Below are positions 12,361-24,442 of a DNA stretch of 64,000 bases, piece by piece (the first letter of the stretch is position 1; the number at the start of each line of letters is the position of its first letter). The DNA is from Gordionus sp. m RMFG-2023 (Eukaryota; Nematomorpha; Gordioida; Chordodea; Parachordodidae). The position numbers were made by a program, and so were the translations under genes. The notes under the pieces were generated by a model that was not told the DNA's origin, made no database searches, and saw only the letters and a list, made by a program, of their open reading frames with translations. The stretch lies in assembly GCF_954871325.1 (NCBI RefSeq), contig NC_088777.1, forward strand, positions 48,089,366 through 48,153,365, in the 5' to 3' direction.

Positions 12361-12700
12361 TAATGAACACGTTATCAAGATATAATAAATTTTTTTTTAA
12401 TCATCAGAAAAAATATTATACAAATTAACTTGCTATTTTATTTATATAATATTATCATTTTTTGAATATTATTTATATTGAAAATTGAAGTCAGCAATAA
12501 TATTTTGTTTTTTTTAATTTTTACAAATATTATCTTTCTGAAAATATTGTTTAATTTTACTTTTCCTGAAAATATATCGCTATATCAATATTATTTCTTT
12601 TCTTTCGGGAGATGCTCAAAATTTATCATCAATTAGATAATATTTTCAAAATTTATCCAGATTGATCCCAATGCACTTTCTATCACAGAGCCCTTAGAAA

Positions 12701-13929
12701 TCGAACAATAAATTGGGAATGCCTAGAATATCAATTAAAAAATTACCACAAAACTATCAGAGTAAGCCCATTTTAAAAAATAATTAAGGGATCTATTTAC
12801 AAATTTTTTTTTCTATCAAATTATTTTATTTAAAAACGATTTCAAATAAACATAACTAATAATATATTTTGATTTAATGAATAAACCTGCGTAATTTTAT
12901 ATTATATTTCGATTTAAGAAAGGGCCTTTAAATCTAAAAATCTAAAGGTATATAAAATATTTTTATTGTTAAAACTTATTTATATAATAAATAACATTAA
13001 ATCTATTTACATTTTTAAAATAAATTTTATAAAAATGAAAACAGTCATTTTATCGGATCGGAAAATTTTATAACATAGGCCTATAACCGATATTTTTTTA
13101 AAAAGGTCGGTATATCCTTAATTATTGGCTATCTTTTATTTATTTATTTATCTGTCGTTATATTTTTTTATATTTAATTTTTAATATATCCTTATTTAAT
13201 TTTTTTTAAAATATAATTTTAATTCAATAAGGCGAGATGTCCGTGGTAAAATCAATTGTATAGCATGCGTTCTACACTCTTTCGCTATGTTGTTTGCTTT
13301 TCCACCTAAAGCATATTACTATTTTTTATGATGAAAAAAAAATTCACAACAAGAAAAAATAATATGATTGGTTGAAATTTTATTTATCTATTACGTGATA
13401 GTAATAAAAACGTTTTCGTCCTCTGGTTGTGGATACAATAGAGCTACGATAGGTTTTACTCAAATACATCAAACTGGATATTTAATTTAGCGGGAGAATA
13501 ATGAGGAGCTCTTCACACGTTTGTGGGCAAGCCGCACGTACTTGTACGCACAACAGTTCGAGAACTATTGTTTTAAACGTCTATAGGCTAATAACAGAAG
13601 AGTTGGGAAAAGCAAAAGCCTATACCCGAGAATTACAATATAATTTAATTAATTTAAGGGTGGGTGGTGGCCGATTTTAAGTTTAAATTCTTTAATCTAA
13701 GTCTTTATGATGATTACTATCTATATTGAGATTTAATGTTCATATCAATTGAATTCCAGTTTATCCTAAAAGTGAAAAATAATTAAAAGTATATTATTAA
13801 CTTCTGAAATAAGATGTTTCATTTTAATATTTTAGTTCGATTAATATGTTTTTTTTTAAATCTTGGTATTCTATTATTTTCATTTGTAGCATCATCCACT
13901 TGTACCGGAAGTAAATTCAATCCATATAT
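12701..13929. other. Gene-free stretch within the nested repeat region
   Basis: A+T-rich DNA. The patch 13400-13640 is somewhat G+C-richer (around GCACGTACTTGTACGCAC) but holds no open frame or RNA I can identify. Confidence 0.4.
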
Positions 13930-13942
13930 TTAAATAATGGTG

Positions 13943-14206
13943 TAGTCCCTCGTTCGAGGATGATAATTAATATTTTATCTGTAAAATCTTTACAAGTGCA
14001 AACTCGCTTTGCGAGGGCTTGATTTATTTCTAGTATTTCATGAATTTTAAAGTCATCAAAGTCTATTTCGTATTTTTTTCTTCAAAGGACAAATGTGGAA
14101 TTATTTTACCTATTTCCATCACTGAATTTGTGTGGGTAATATCTGGTAATATCATAGTTGGTCCTGTGTATCTATTATTTTTATTTTTATTATCTAAAAA
14201 CATTGG
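13943..14206 (-). pseudogene. Unrecognised small protein-coding relic (about 97 codons, one frameshift)
   Basis: From a Met codon at about 14204 the minus strand reads MFLDNKNKNNRYTGPTMILP, then SVMEIGKIIPHLSFEEK. After a single-base shift in a seven-T run near 14075 (plus strand) it continues YEIDFDDFKIHEILEINQAL, KRVCTCKDFTDK and ends PLFKYMD with a stop. Codon use is more protein-like than the surroundings and the composition is acidic and polar. I do not recognise the family. It may be a processed copy or the relic of a small gene; a homopolymer sequencing error could also explain the shift. Confidence 0.4.
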
Positions 14207-14589
14207 TTGTTAATTTTTACACATACATTTAGAATATTATTAAATTAAAAAAAAATTTTTTTAAATTAATTTTTTATAATTTGTTTAATAAATGTTCTTG
14301 CTCAATGACGGAATACCTGGTCTATTGCTGATCTTAATTCAATATCTTTATAAATGGTTTAGAAGATATTATTCAAGCATTTCCTATTATAAATATATAG
14401 AAACATATATTTAATTACACATTTTTATTTTTTAAATTTGAAAAATAAATATTTTAAATAAAGAGTCAAGTGTTGAATTGTATGCTCAAATAATATGTAA
14501 TTAGAAAAAAATATAAGCGACCATTGAGAAAGAATCATCTGTTAAATTCATAAAAGTATGCAATCTAAGTAAGAAAAACAATTAAAAAA

Positions 14590-14850
14590 AATATCTAAAT
14601 TATAAATCTGCTTTTTATAACCCATAAATTTTTTTTTACCCAATTTCTGTCCATCTCGTTTTTATTTATCTTTTTACAATAAATGGCTAAATATTTTTCC
14701 ATAATAAAAATATCATTCAACAAAATAATATTTAAAAAAATGATAAAAATATCATTAAAAAATAAATATTTAGTAATGATAACAAATAAATGATAGCCAA
14801 TGGTAAATATGGCTAACAAACATCATCATATCTTTTATTTATGAACACAA
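14590..14850. repeat. Inverted copy of the 11270-11515 block
   Basis: Shared blocks (in reverse complement) include TTTACAATAAATGGCTAAATA, AATATCATTCAACAAAA and AATGATAGCC...ATGGCTAAC. Many A+T-rich indels suggest it is old. Confidence 0.65.
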
Positions 14851-14999
14851 TATTAATGATAATACTTAAACCATTATATATTTTAAAATTTTACAAAAAA
14901 TTAAGTTGTATAAATTAAATATTCTCTTAAAAATAAATAACTTTTTGATAATTTTTACTTTGAATATTTTATTAAGTAGATTTTCTGTTTGTGAATCAA

Positions 15000-15672
15000 T
15001 TTTCATTATATAGACACTATTAATTATAATTATTATTAAATATATTGAATAAATTAAAAAATATATATCGTTTTCTTTAGCCAGTTTAAAAATATAGCAG
15101 CAGCTTCACTCAGGGGGGAGGGGGTAAAATAGCTCAGGGGCTCGACCTCTGAAAAAATTTAATAGACCCCTGAAGCAAAAAAAAATTTAATGGCTCTCTA
15201 ATATCCACTGGAAGTAAAATTAGCTTTATTGATAGGCCCCTGAACCATTTCTTTTAAAATTCTATTAAGTATTATGTATAGAATTTTATTAATTAAAAAT
15301 TAATAAGACTATCTAAATCTTTATTAAATGGGTGCTAATTTTATTATTAGATAACAGATTAATACATATAAATTATATTAGCTTACAATCAAATTCTGTG
15401 AAAATGGAATATCAATATCACTCATAATGTCTAAAAAATAATTTAGTTTTAACACTTGCAGTTCAAATGAGTTTTATTATTTTATATCCCTAATTAAATA
15501 AATATAATCATTTATTAATTAAAAATTAACAAATTTAATATTGTAATTAGCCGAGTTTAAAATCACTAATCATTCAACTATATTATTCATTTATAAATTT
15601 AATTACCATCTCTCTTTCTAAAAATATTTTCAACATCCAAACAAATATAAGAAATTTATTTATAAAAATAGT
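15000..15672 (-). repeat. Right arm of the 0.67-kb inverted repeat
   Basis: Reverse complement of 8017-8690, with the same G+C-richer core (ATAGCAGCAGCTTCACTCAG ... GGCCCCTGAAC) and outer edge AACATCCAAACAAATATAAG. Differences are scattered substitutions and small indels, perhaps 10-15% by eye. Confidence 0.75.
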
Positions 15673-15839
15673 TAACAACTAAATAGCATTTCTCGAAAGA
15701 GGTTGAGTATGTTTCAAAACGTCTTCAAAATAAATAACATATTCAAAAAATGGCCGCAATATCTAAAGCGAGGAAAAATTGAAAATGTAATTTGAAGTAA
15801 TATATAAGTTTTAACAGTATACTGGTTTGGATTTTAGAA

Positions 15840-16190
15840 ATTTTTTAAGGAAGAGGCATAGTAAATTTAACTTAAAAATGAATAATTAAGTTGATTATTG
15901 ATTTTGAACTAATTTAATAAAAATCACAATTAAATTGGATTAATTTAATTTTCAATTAATAAATGATTATATATAATTAATTAAGATTGTAAAATAACTC
16001 AATAATATAAAATCAACTAAGCTTCAACTGTTAATGCTTGATTAATATTTAGACATTATGAGTGTTCTTGATATTCCATTTTTGACACAGAATTTTTGCA
16101 ATTGTTAACATAGTGAAAATATAATTTATATGAATTACTCTAATAATTAAAATAGCACTGATTTAATAAAGATTTATATAGCCTTAATAA
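15840..16190 (+). repeat. Third, diverged copy of the 8017-8690 repeat
   Basis: It shares TGGTTTGGAT, AATTAATAAATGATTATAT, TAGACATTATGAGTG and TTGATATTCCATTTT in the same order as 8045-8400. It lies next to the right arm but in opposite orientation to it. It ends before the G+C-rich core. Confidence 0.6.
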
Positions 16191-16477
16191 TTTTTTAAAA
16201 ATAATATCAAATATTTATAGATGTTAGCCACAGTCGCCAATAACATTGATTGCTATCTTAGAATACAAAATATTAAATTTAAGTAATGCTTATACATATT
16301 TTATCTATTATTCTTTCTAAATATATATTATATATATAGTATATGTAATTTATATTCTTTAAATTTTCTAGTGGCAACATAAAATGAGTATGGTACGCCT
16401 ATTTTGATTAATGCTATACGAAAAAAAATAAAATTATAATAATAAAATGAATATGCCACATGAAAAATAGTAGTATC

Positions 16478-16972
16478 TGCATCTGGCCTAACTTTTCAAA
16501 CACGACCCGGCCCGAAATATTTTAAAAAAGTTTTACTGGCCAAGCCCGAATTTATTTAAATATAAAAATTATTTTAATTACTTAAAATAAACGATATAGT
16601 ATGTTATATGGCGTCTAGTTTCAATAAATAAAATATAATATTTTTTATTTTACATAAAATAATTCAATATAAAATTGATAAATATATATAAACGAATTAC
16701 TAAGGCCCGACACGGCCCCAATTTTCTTAAAAAATATTAGGCAAATTAATATTTACTTTATATGCACTAATAATGGTGTTAAACGACTCGATTTTTAAAA
16801 ACTACTATGCCAAGATTTTGTCCAAAAAATATTGGGTAAGCCTAGATGATATGTTGCATATAGATGGTTGAAAGGTTAGTCTATTAACGAAATTTGGAAG
16901 CTTGAGTAATATTTTTTGGCGAAAATATTGGATTAGTCGTTTTTAAAATTAGAGCCGTTTAACAACACTCTA
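16478..16972. repeat. GGCCCG-rich MITE relic followed by a family A MITE
   Basis: 16478-16730 has short G+C-rich ends (ACCCGGCCCG, GGCCCGACACGGCCCC) around an A+T-rich middle, the same style as the element at 53197-53426, but the terminal repeats are too worn to define. 16772-16972 is a family A MITE: it begins near GGTGTTAAACGACTCGATTTTTAAAAAC and ends GAGCCGTTTAACAACACT. Confidence 0.5.
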
Positions 16973-19900
16973 CCCTAAAATTTCGTAAGATTACTATTTA
17001 AAGGGTTTATTTAAAAATTGGGTATTCCTCTAGAGCGCCAATACATTTTCAAAATTGGTGATAGCTTTGAAAGGGGGGGGGGGGGGGGGTGCTCTAGCCT
17101 ATGACACTTAGCTATCGATACCCCTGCTATTAACTATAATTATAGAAGTGTTATTGTAAAATATTACAAGAATATTTTATTAGTCTTTGTGATTTCAAAG
17201 TGTTAGTGTTTTAAGTTATCTTAAATTTAATTTTTTAGAAATTGTCAATTATTTGCAAATTATCTTTCGGCTCTTTGAGACTATTAAATACACTTTTTGT
17301 ATTTCTGTCTATGTAAATTTGTTGGTTGATTTATATATCTATTCCTATTGTGGAGTTGCCAGGCACAATTAATTTATTGCAGTTAGGGTAACCGATTATA
17401 TAGATTTTTAGTGAACCAACATTTGAATAAATATTGACCCGTAATCTACTTTTTAGCTTATAACCCGGAAAGAATTTGCAACTATTTTTTCTATGTAATT
17501 ATTAATTCCAATACAATATTATGGTTATCACGCTAATCGTGAATTGAGAGCTTTATTAATATTTTTATTCAGTATCAAAAATATACATCTGCTATTTTAT
17601 CTTTGGAAATAAATTATATATAAGTATATCTTTTACTATTTTATAATGAAACAAATAAAGATCAGATACCTTTTTCATAAAAAGTAACTTGTACCGAAGA
17701 TACTCTTATTTGACAAAAGATATAAGTAACTTGTATCTTTAAGTTTTTTTAAAAATAAGATCCCTTCTTTCCCCATATAATATTCGAATTCATCAATTCA
17801 TATATTTTTTATAATTTTGAGATATTTTGATATTTTTAATATCATTTGTCAATCAATTTGTATTTTTTGGGAAAAAAATTGTTACAGATTGATTGACAAA
17901 GATGAAAAAATTAAAATTATTCTAAATCTAAATACCTCAAAAATAAAAATATATCAATTGACGAATTTTTATATTATCTAGAAAAAAATGAATAAGTATT
18001 CATCAAAACAATCTCAATACTTTATTTTTAATAAGATACTTGTTTCTTTATCTACAATACTATTTTCAATAAATAATTTGTATCTTTATCAGATCCTGTT
18101 TTTATCAATAACTTGTCCAACTCTGGCCTGATATAAAACCTAAAACACCCATATAAAGATAAGTAGTCATCTACCAATTTCCTTTGGACGATGGAATGCA
18201 CATAAAATATGTTTGTATTCATTTTCTAAAGAAGTTGTTTGATGAAAAATATAGATGAGTATGAAATATGTGAAATCTTTTTCTAAGGTAAAATATCTGT
18301 TGGAGTAGTAGGCCCTCATACTTTTGAAGTTGTTGGAAATCTTGTCGAAAAAAAGATGGTAGATCTTATATTGAAGGAGCAGCTTAAGTTATTGCTGTTG
18401 AATGTGACTTGAATATTATTATTCGAAATTTACAAGTAAATTGCTTTTAACTATTTTTATATTGAAAAATTTGTTATGTTCTTAATAAATGTCTAGTTTC
18501 TTCAAAATAGGACTCACCAGCCAACTATGATTTTAACACCAGTTTCATATACTTATTTCATATCAAGTTTTTCAGGGTTCTAGACTCAAATTCGTGTTTA
18601 GAGATTTAAAAATTTGGGCATTTTAAGACCATAGACCAAACAGAGACTGTTTATGAGCAACCCATCGAACCTAATGTAATATTGATCCGGGGCTGGTTCG
18701 AACCACTTTTAAAAGATCGGGGTTTGATTAAGTTACTGTCATCAAAATTTCCGTTAAATAGAGTTTAAAATTCTTTTTTTTTATGTAGAAGAATGACAGT
18801 ATGGAGCACAAGCGATTTTTAAAACGGTACCGTGTTCAATTCCCAGTTTAACCCTTATCTGATGAATCCTTTTAGGACAAAACTACTCATATGTGTAACA
18901 CTCACAACAATTTTTTAAAATAGCAATAGTTTATATATATAACTCACTTATAAATTAACAGAAATATTCATTGTCTCGTCAACTTATTTAATTTAAGTTG
19001 TTACTTATTACGAATGACAAAACTTCCAATTTTATTTATCATATAACACTATCATTCATTATAATAAAATCTTAAACAAAGGAGTTTCACCTTTTCTTAA
19101 CATGGTCTAAAATAATTAATTGATTGACAATTTTTTTTATATTCGACATGCAAAACTTATACAATTGTCATATGATATTGTATAAAATTAAATATAAAAT
19201 CTACGAATTTACATTTAAACATTATTTGATTGACAACAAACACCATGCAAAGATAATAAATCAGCAAGTAAATATGATATAAAGAGACAATTTGAAAAAA
19301 AATAGCTTGTTTTCGTATAAATATATGACAATTAAACTCATATTAATGTAAAATACAATAATATTAATTTATAATCGTCTGTTTAGAGAAAAAAATAAAT
19401 ATATTTATGATTATTAACTCCTTTAAGAATAGAGTTAGTAATTTTTAATTTAATTACAAATGTAGTTGCCTGCCAAGCTAGTTTTATTTGCTAATTAATT
19501 ACCACTCTAGGCCCCTTACGTTCCTTTTTTTTCAATCGAAAAACGGCTTTATAACTATAAATTCTTATTTGCCTCTTTCATTTCATTACAAATTATCCTA
19601 TATTAATTAGGCTATTAATATTTTTTTTTATTACCATTGCTCAATTCTTGATCGATAGATAAAAATTTCTATACTCAATTTTGTTTATACTAATTATTAA
19701 TAATCTGTAATCGATTTATTAAAGATAAATTGTTATGTTATAATTTTGTTAAAGTTCGTTGCATCGATACTATTTAAAAAAACGTATTATATGTTTTTAG
19801 GTTTCTGAAAAACTTAGAACGATCATAGTTATATTGATATCTAATGTAAGTTCAGAAGGCATGAAAGATTGAAATGATCAGCATAATTCTTATTGAAAGC

Positions 19901-22900
19901 TAACGAAATTCATTTTTGTTTTTATCAAAATATTTTGAAAAATTTAATTGAATATTTTGGATCAGAATTTTTAATTTTCGTATAATTTTAATTAAATGTA
20001 TCTCTAAATTTTACGCGTGTATCTGTTCCCAAATAGATTTATGCTAAACAATCATTTTTCTTGCTAATATCTTATAATGTTTACAAAATTGAGTAGAGGA
20101 GTGTTTTATGTTGCATTTTCTTTCTGTTTTTTTTTACACTCAGAAATAATATTTATACAAAATTTGTACGTTACCTTAGAAATACATTATATGTGAAAAA
20201 GAAGAAAAACGCAAAACAAAAGCGGCTTGAATTAATGGGGCACTATTTATGGAACCAATTCAATTTTATGGTTATGAAACTGAGTTATAATCAGAATCTT
20301 CTTAAAATTAGGCACATTTTATATTTTTTTCTAAAAAAAAACGCAAGCCAATAATTATGATAAATTATACATATCTAAACCCACCATTGGTTATCTATCA
20401 TTATATTTATTTACATTAAGAAAAATTAATATCCTTTTCAATCTACCAAAAAGAGAGAATTTTGGGACACAGAGTTGCCAGGTCAAATCTTTGAATTGTG
20501 GTAAATATTCTTATATAGTTCCCTTTCGGGCGCACGGCCCGCTTTTGCCCTGCCTTTGTCAGGGTTTTACTCTCACTAATGCCATATTTATATTTTGTTT
20601 ATTTATATATAAAAAAAAATTATTTTTTATTATATGATTTCGAATAAACTATATTAATTAAAAATTAGCTTATTCATTAAATTGTTAGGAAAAACTTTAT
20701 TATAGAGAATGTTTTAAAACTAATCTAGAAGAAAACACAATATAACAACATATTATTATTCATAGATTTATTTTTCATATAATAAAATAAAGAAAAAATT
20801 AAATCAATAGTAAGACACTGCCAAACCTGATTTTAAATCTTTTAATGATATTTGTTTGTTCCTTTCATTCGTTTACAACATATTTTAATTATTCTGTTTT
20901 TTTAACCTATTAAATTTTAATTATCCCTTCATTGTTTTAACATTGTCTCACAAAATGTGAAATTGACAAACAATTATTCACTTTTTTTAATAAAGACAAA
21001 GGGCTATTTGGGGAGTATATGAGCACCTATTGGTTGTTTGAATGAACACTTAATAATGCCGGTTTGTTTTCGATGTTTTAATTGGCTTAAAATATAAGCA
21101 CATACATCGAGAGAAAACCCTTATATGAATACTTGGATTATTTGTGTTTATGTACTTTTTATCATTTTTACTTATATTTTTAACTAATAAAAATTGACTC
21201 GTTTTATTGAAATAGTGATCCTCCATATATATACTGATCTTACATTGGAAAATAAAGGAAATATTCAATATTGATATTGACATGTGTCGTTTTTTTTACT
21301 TTTAAGTACTCTTATTTTTAGTGATTCTTCCATCTATTGACAATGGTCAAAGCTATTACTCCTAATAGTAACCCAGAGTTAGCCGATGCATCTAATCCTA
21401 TCATTACACTCCTTCCTTCAACGTCATTGACTCACCATGAACCTTGTACCCTCAAATATAACAATATTATACCGAAAATATTTAGAATAAAATCTATAAT
21501 ATTTATTTATACCTCTTATGTCCAAAGCATTTAAAATGAAATTCATATAAACTCATACATTTAATACGAAATTTGTATATTAAATTCGTAACAAATTTAA
21601 CAGAGCATAACTGATATAATGTATTATATAAAAGGAAAAGCATATAATTAATTTTTTTGACAAGCTTAAATTGAATTGTAAAGGTGTGCCTGGCCAGATA
21701 TGATTTAGTATTAATATATTCTTAGAAAAAGGTGGTTTTCATAAAATTGGTGCTTGTTTATTAATTTAAACCCAATTCCGAGGATCATTATGAACTTTTT
21801 AAGGATTTTTAAATAAATAATTCGGAACTTCTCACGTTTTTAAAAAAATTTGTGTCGTATTGGGATATGGGATTCACGGGGATTCGGAATTTCTCGTTTT
21901 TTAAATCATTTATTCAGGGAGATTTATTAATTCAATTCCCTAAGAATTTGCTCAAAGATTTATTCTAGCATGTGCAGAGTATCCAAAACCGTGAATTTTT
22001 GAACCACTCTTTTTTTACATTTTTTATGTAAATGAAAATAAAAATGCACAAAGTTTACAAAATGCACAAAGTTTACAAAAATGCTGTTATTCGATCAAAT
22101 AGGGTTAGAATTGAATCAATGACTTTTAATAATACCTAGACTGAAGATGCATTCAATGAAAAACAGAAGAAGACTCCATTATGACGCCATTTCCGGTTAC
22201 TCATAGCATATTTTAAATAAAAATAATAATGCTTCCTCACAATTATACCAAGGTATTCTCACAAGAAAAGATGTATTTAACGGACAAATTCAAATAATTA
22301 GAGATATCCTGGATATACTATGTAGGCTATTAAAATGGCGTGCCACGTGGTCTCCGGCTGATTTGCATTCATCGACACCTTAAGCTGCAATATTATGAAT
22401 GAATGTGGAAATTCCTTAATTTCATATATACCTATAGGCCATATATAATATAGCACAAAAAAATAAGTAACCACCTTGCAAATTATAAAATAATAATAAT
22501 ATTATTTATTCTAATTTTTATTTTTGAATATAATAACATTTAAAGGATCTAAACCAATTGATAAAATATTAATTTTTATAACTTTATTATTTAAATATAT
22601 CCAGCAAATTTAATTTTGAAGACTTGTTTTTTTATTATAAAGAATAGAAATCTGAACTTAAATTAATGGTTTATGTAAATAATTAGGTCCGTGAAGGTGC
22701 CCTCACCCCACTTTTAGATTTTCAATGGTTTATCAGTTGGACTGATTTTTACCCAATTTGTACCGTTTTCAGTTCGTTTTTGGGATATTCAAAGAACAAA
22801 ATGGGGGGAGGGGGACAACTTTACCAACCTTAATTCATATCTGCAGTATATTCGTAGTTTACCTAAGCATTTGTTGTATAATCGAACCATCTTTTTAGTT

Positions 22901-23174
22901 TTATTTTAATCAAAACATGTCTAGACAGTTTTTAATTAATTTGAATATTTTTTATTTTATTTAATTTTTTTTTTGCTAACGAAAATACTCTCAATTCCCC
23001 CCAAAGGTCATAGGTACTTAGTTAAAAGATATTTTAGGTTTTTCCAAGTGAAAATTTTAAAGGCCACTTGCGGAGATTCATCTTTAAAACCATCCACTTA
23101 TATATAGCTTGGATATAATTTATTTATTATTTAAAATTTTGAATTATGAATTACTCACAATGATTTTAGTTTAG
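16973..23174. other. Long gene-poor stretch
   Basis: About 6 kb of A+T-rich DNA with no intact gene. A G17 tract lies at 17073-17089. At 18287-18410 a short open frame on the plus strand reads SVGVVGPHTFEVVGNLVEKK and may be a coding relic of unknown origin. On the minus strand 21430-21310 reads ASANSGLLLGVIALTIV, a possible membrane segment, again too short to assign. 20521-20565 is a small G+C-rich palindrome-like patch. A 20-bp word (GCACAAAGTTTACAAAATG) is duplicated at 22047-22085. Confidence 0.45.
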
Positions 23175-23177
23175 AGA

Positions 23178-23400
23178 AGGCTTTACTAGACACCGAGACG
23201 AATAAACTCGCTAAATATCCGCCATCGCTTTCTGCTAACTGTACATTCCTACCACTTATCGCCAAGACTCTAACATCGATCGGCTCTCATGCCCTGGCCT
23301 TCTTTAAAGAGCTGGGAAAACGGATCTCTGCTAGGGCCGAGGAACCCACCGAGAGGGATTCTACCTAACGTCGAAGGTTAGCCATAAACATAATAAAATG
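23178..23400 (+). mobile_element. Retroelement fragment, C-terminal region of the 4.4-5.4 kb family
   Basis: The plus strand reads LDTETNKLAKYPPSLSANC and then ALAFFKELGKRISARAEEP. This corresponds to the segment near the C-terminus of the same retroelement protein type as at 4427-5413 (YxFxPxxxET...F[IV]KELGRRI). It is an isolated, broken fragment of about 220 bp, G+C-richer than its flanks. Family assignment rests on remembered consensus, so treat it as tentative. Confidence 0.5.
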
Positions 23401-24132
23401 TAACTGTCTCAGCTATATATACTCTCAATGACCGAAACCCCCTAATTGAACATCTTATGCATAAGATAGACTTAGGCTATTTTGCTTTATAATGTTAGAC
23501 GCTATAAGAGAACTTGGGACCTCAATCAATAAAATGCAGCAAAAAGTAATGACCTGACCTTTATATAATTGTGATTTACTAATGTAATACTTTTTTTTTA
23601 TAGTTATATATTTTCTTAAATTTATATAAATAAATTTTTTCTTATACAAATTATGATAATCCTTTAGCAATAATGTATACTTTTCAAAATCTTAAAAAAT
23701 AAATACGACGTCAATTTCGAGATATGAATTTTTTTTGATATCATTTTTTTAATCTTCGTCGTTAGGTAACGCCGAAAAAATAACGCGAGCGATAACATGG
23801 AGGATTTAATATCTCACAAATTTTAATTGGTTATAACTTAATAAGTTTTGAAAAAAATTTAAGGTTACATAATTTTGCATTTATATTTGCATATCGTCAT
23901 CATGATTTAAACAAATCTAAAAAATTGATGACCAAAGACTATTAATCATAATGAAATGAAATTTTTTGCTTCTAATAAGAAAAAGAAGATTTAAAAAATA
24001 AATTTTTTTTTAATTGAAGCCCACAATTTTGGCCTAAAAATAAGAAATATATTATAAAGAGCCATGCTAAAATATCTGCTCATATTAATATAGATTTTTT
24101 TTTAAAAAAAACTTGGTAGATAATTTAACACC
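23401..24132. other. Intergenic DNA, nothing recognised
   Basis: A+T-rich, with no open frame above background that resembles a protein. Confidence 0.4.
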
Positions 24133-24364
24133 CACGTTATTTCTTGATTGGTTACTCTCTTCATGCTGTTTCTTGATTGGTTACTCTCTTCACGTTATTT
24201 CTTGATTGGTTAATCTCTTCATGCTGTTTCTTGATTGGTTACTCTCTTCACGTTATTTCTTGATTGGTTAATCTCTTCATGCTGTTTCTTGATTGGTTAC
24301 TCTCTTCACGTTATTTCTTGATTGGTTAATCTCTTCACGTTATTTCTTGATTGGTTACTCTCTT
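24133..24364. repeat. Eight-copy 29-bp minisatellite
   Basis: Eight head-to-tail units of exactly 29 bp. Two unit types, beginning CACGTTAT and CATGCTGT, alternate for the first seven units, giving a 58-bp higher-order period; the last two are both of the CACGTTAT type. All units share TTTCTTGATTGGTTA, so each carries an ATTGG (inverted CCAAT) word. The array ends 78 bp before the stop codon of the first GPCR, on its 3' side. Confidence 0.95.
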
Positions 24365-24442
24365 ATCGTCAATAGACATATCGGTAACTACAATTTTTTT
24401 CTTTTTCTCTCTCGAAGATGCTGCAAATAAATCACAAATATT

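Larger units (their letters stand above)
11644..12414. repeat. Inverted repeat around the sulfotransferase exon
   Basis: Arms 11644-11921 and 12131-12414 are inverted copies of about 280 bp with few differences by eye, separated by a 209-bp spacer (11922-12130). Each arm carries the 5' flank and first half of the HS6ST-like exon. The spacer holds the second half of the minus-strand exon. Similarity continues outward in patches to about 12700 on the right. Confidence 0.85.

Noticed and set aside
18640-18730. Possible tRNA gene around GGTTCGAACCA
   Set aside because: Only a B-box-like word is present; no A box at the right distance and no pairing acceptor stem.
24133-24364. CRISPR-like array
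   Set aside because: Units are contiguous 29-bp repeats with no spacers, in a eukaryotic setting; it is a minisatellite.
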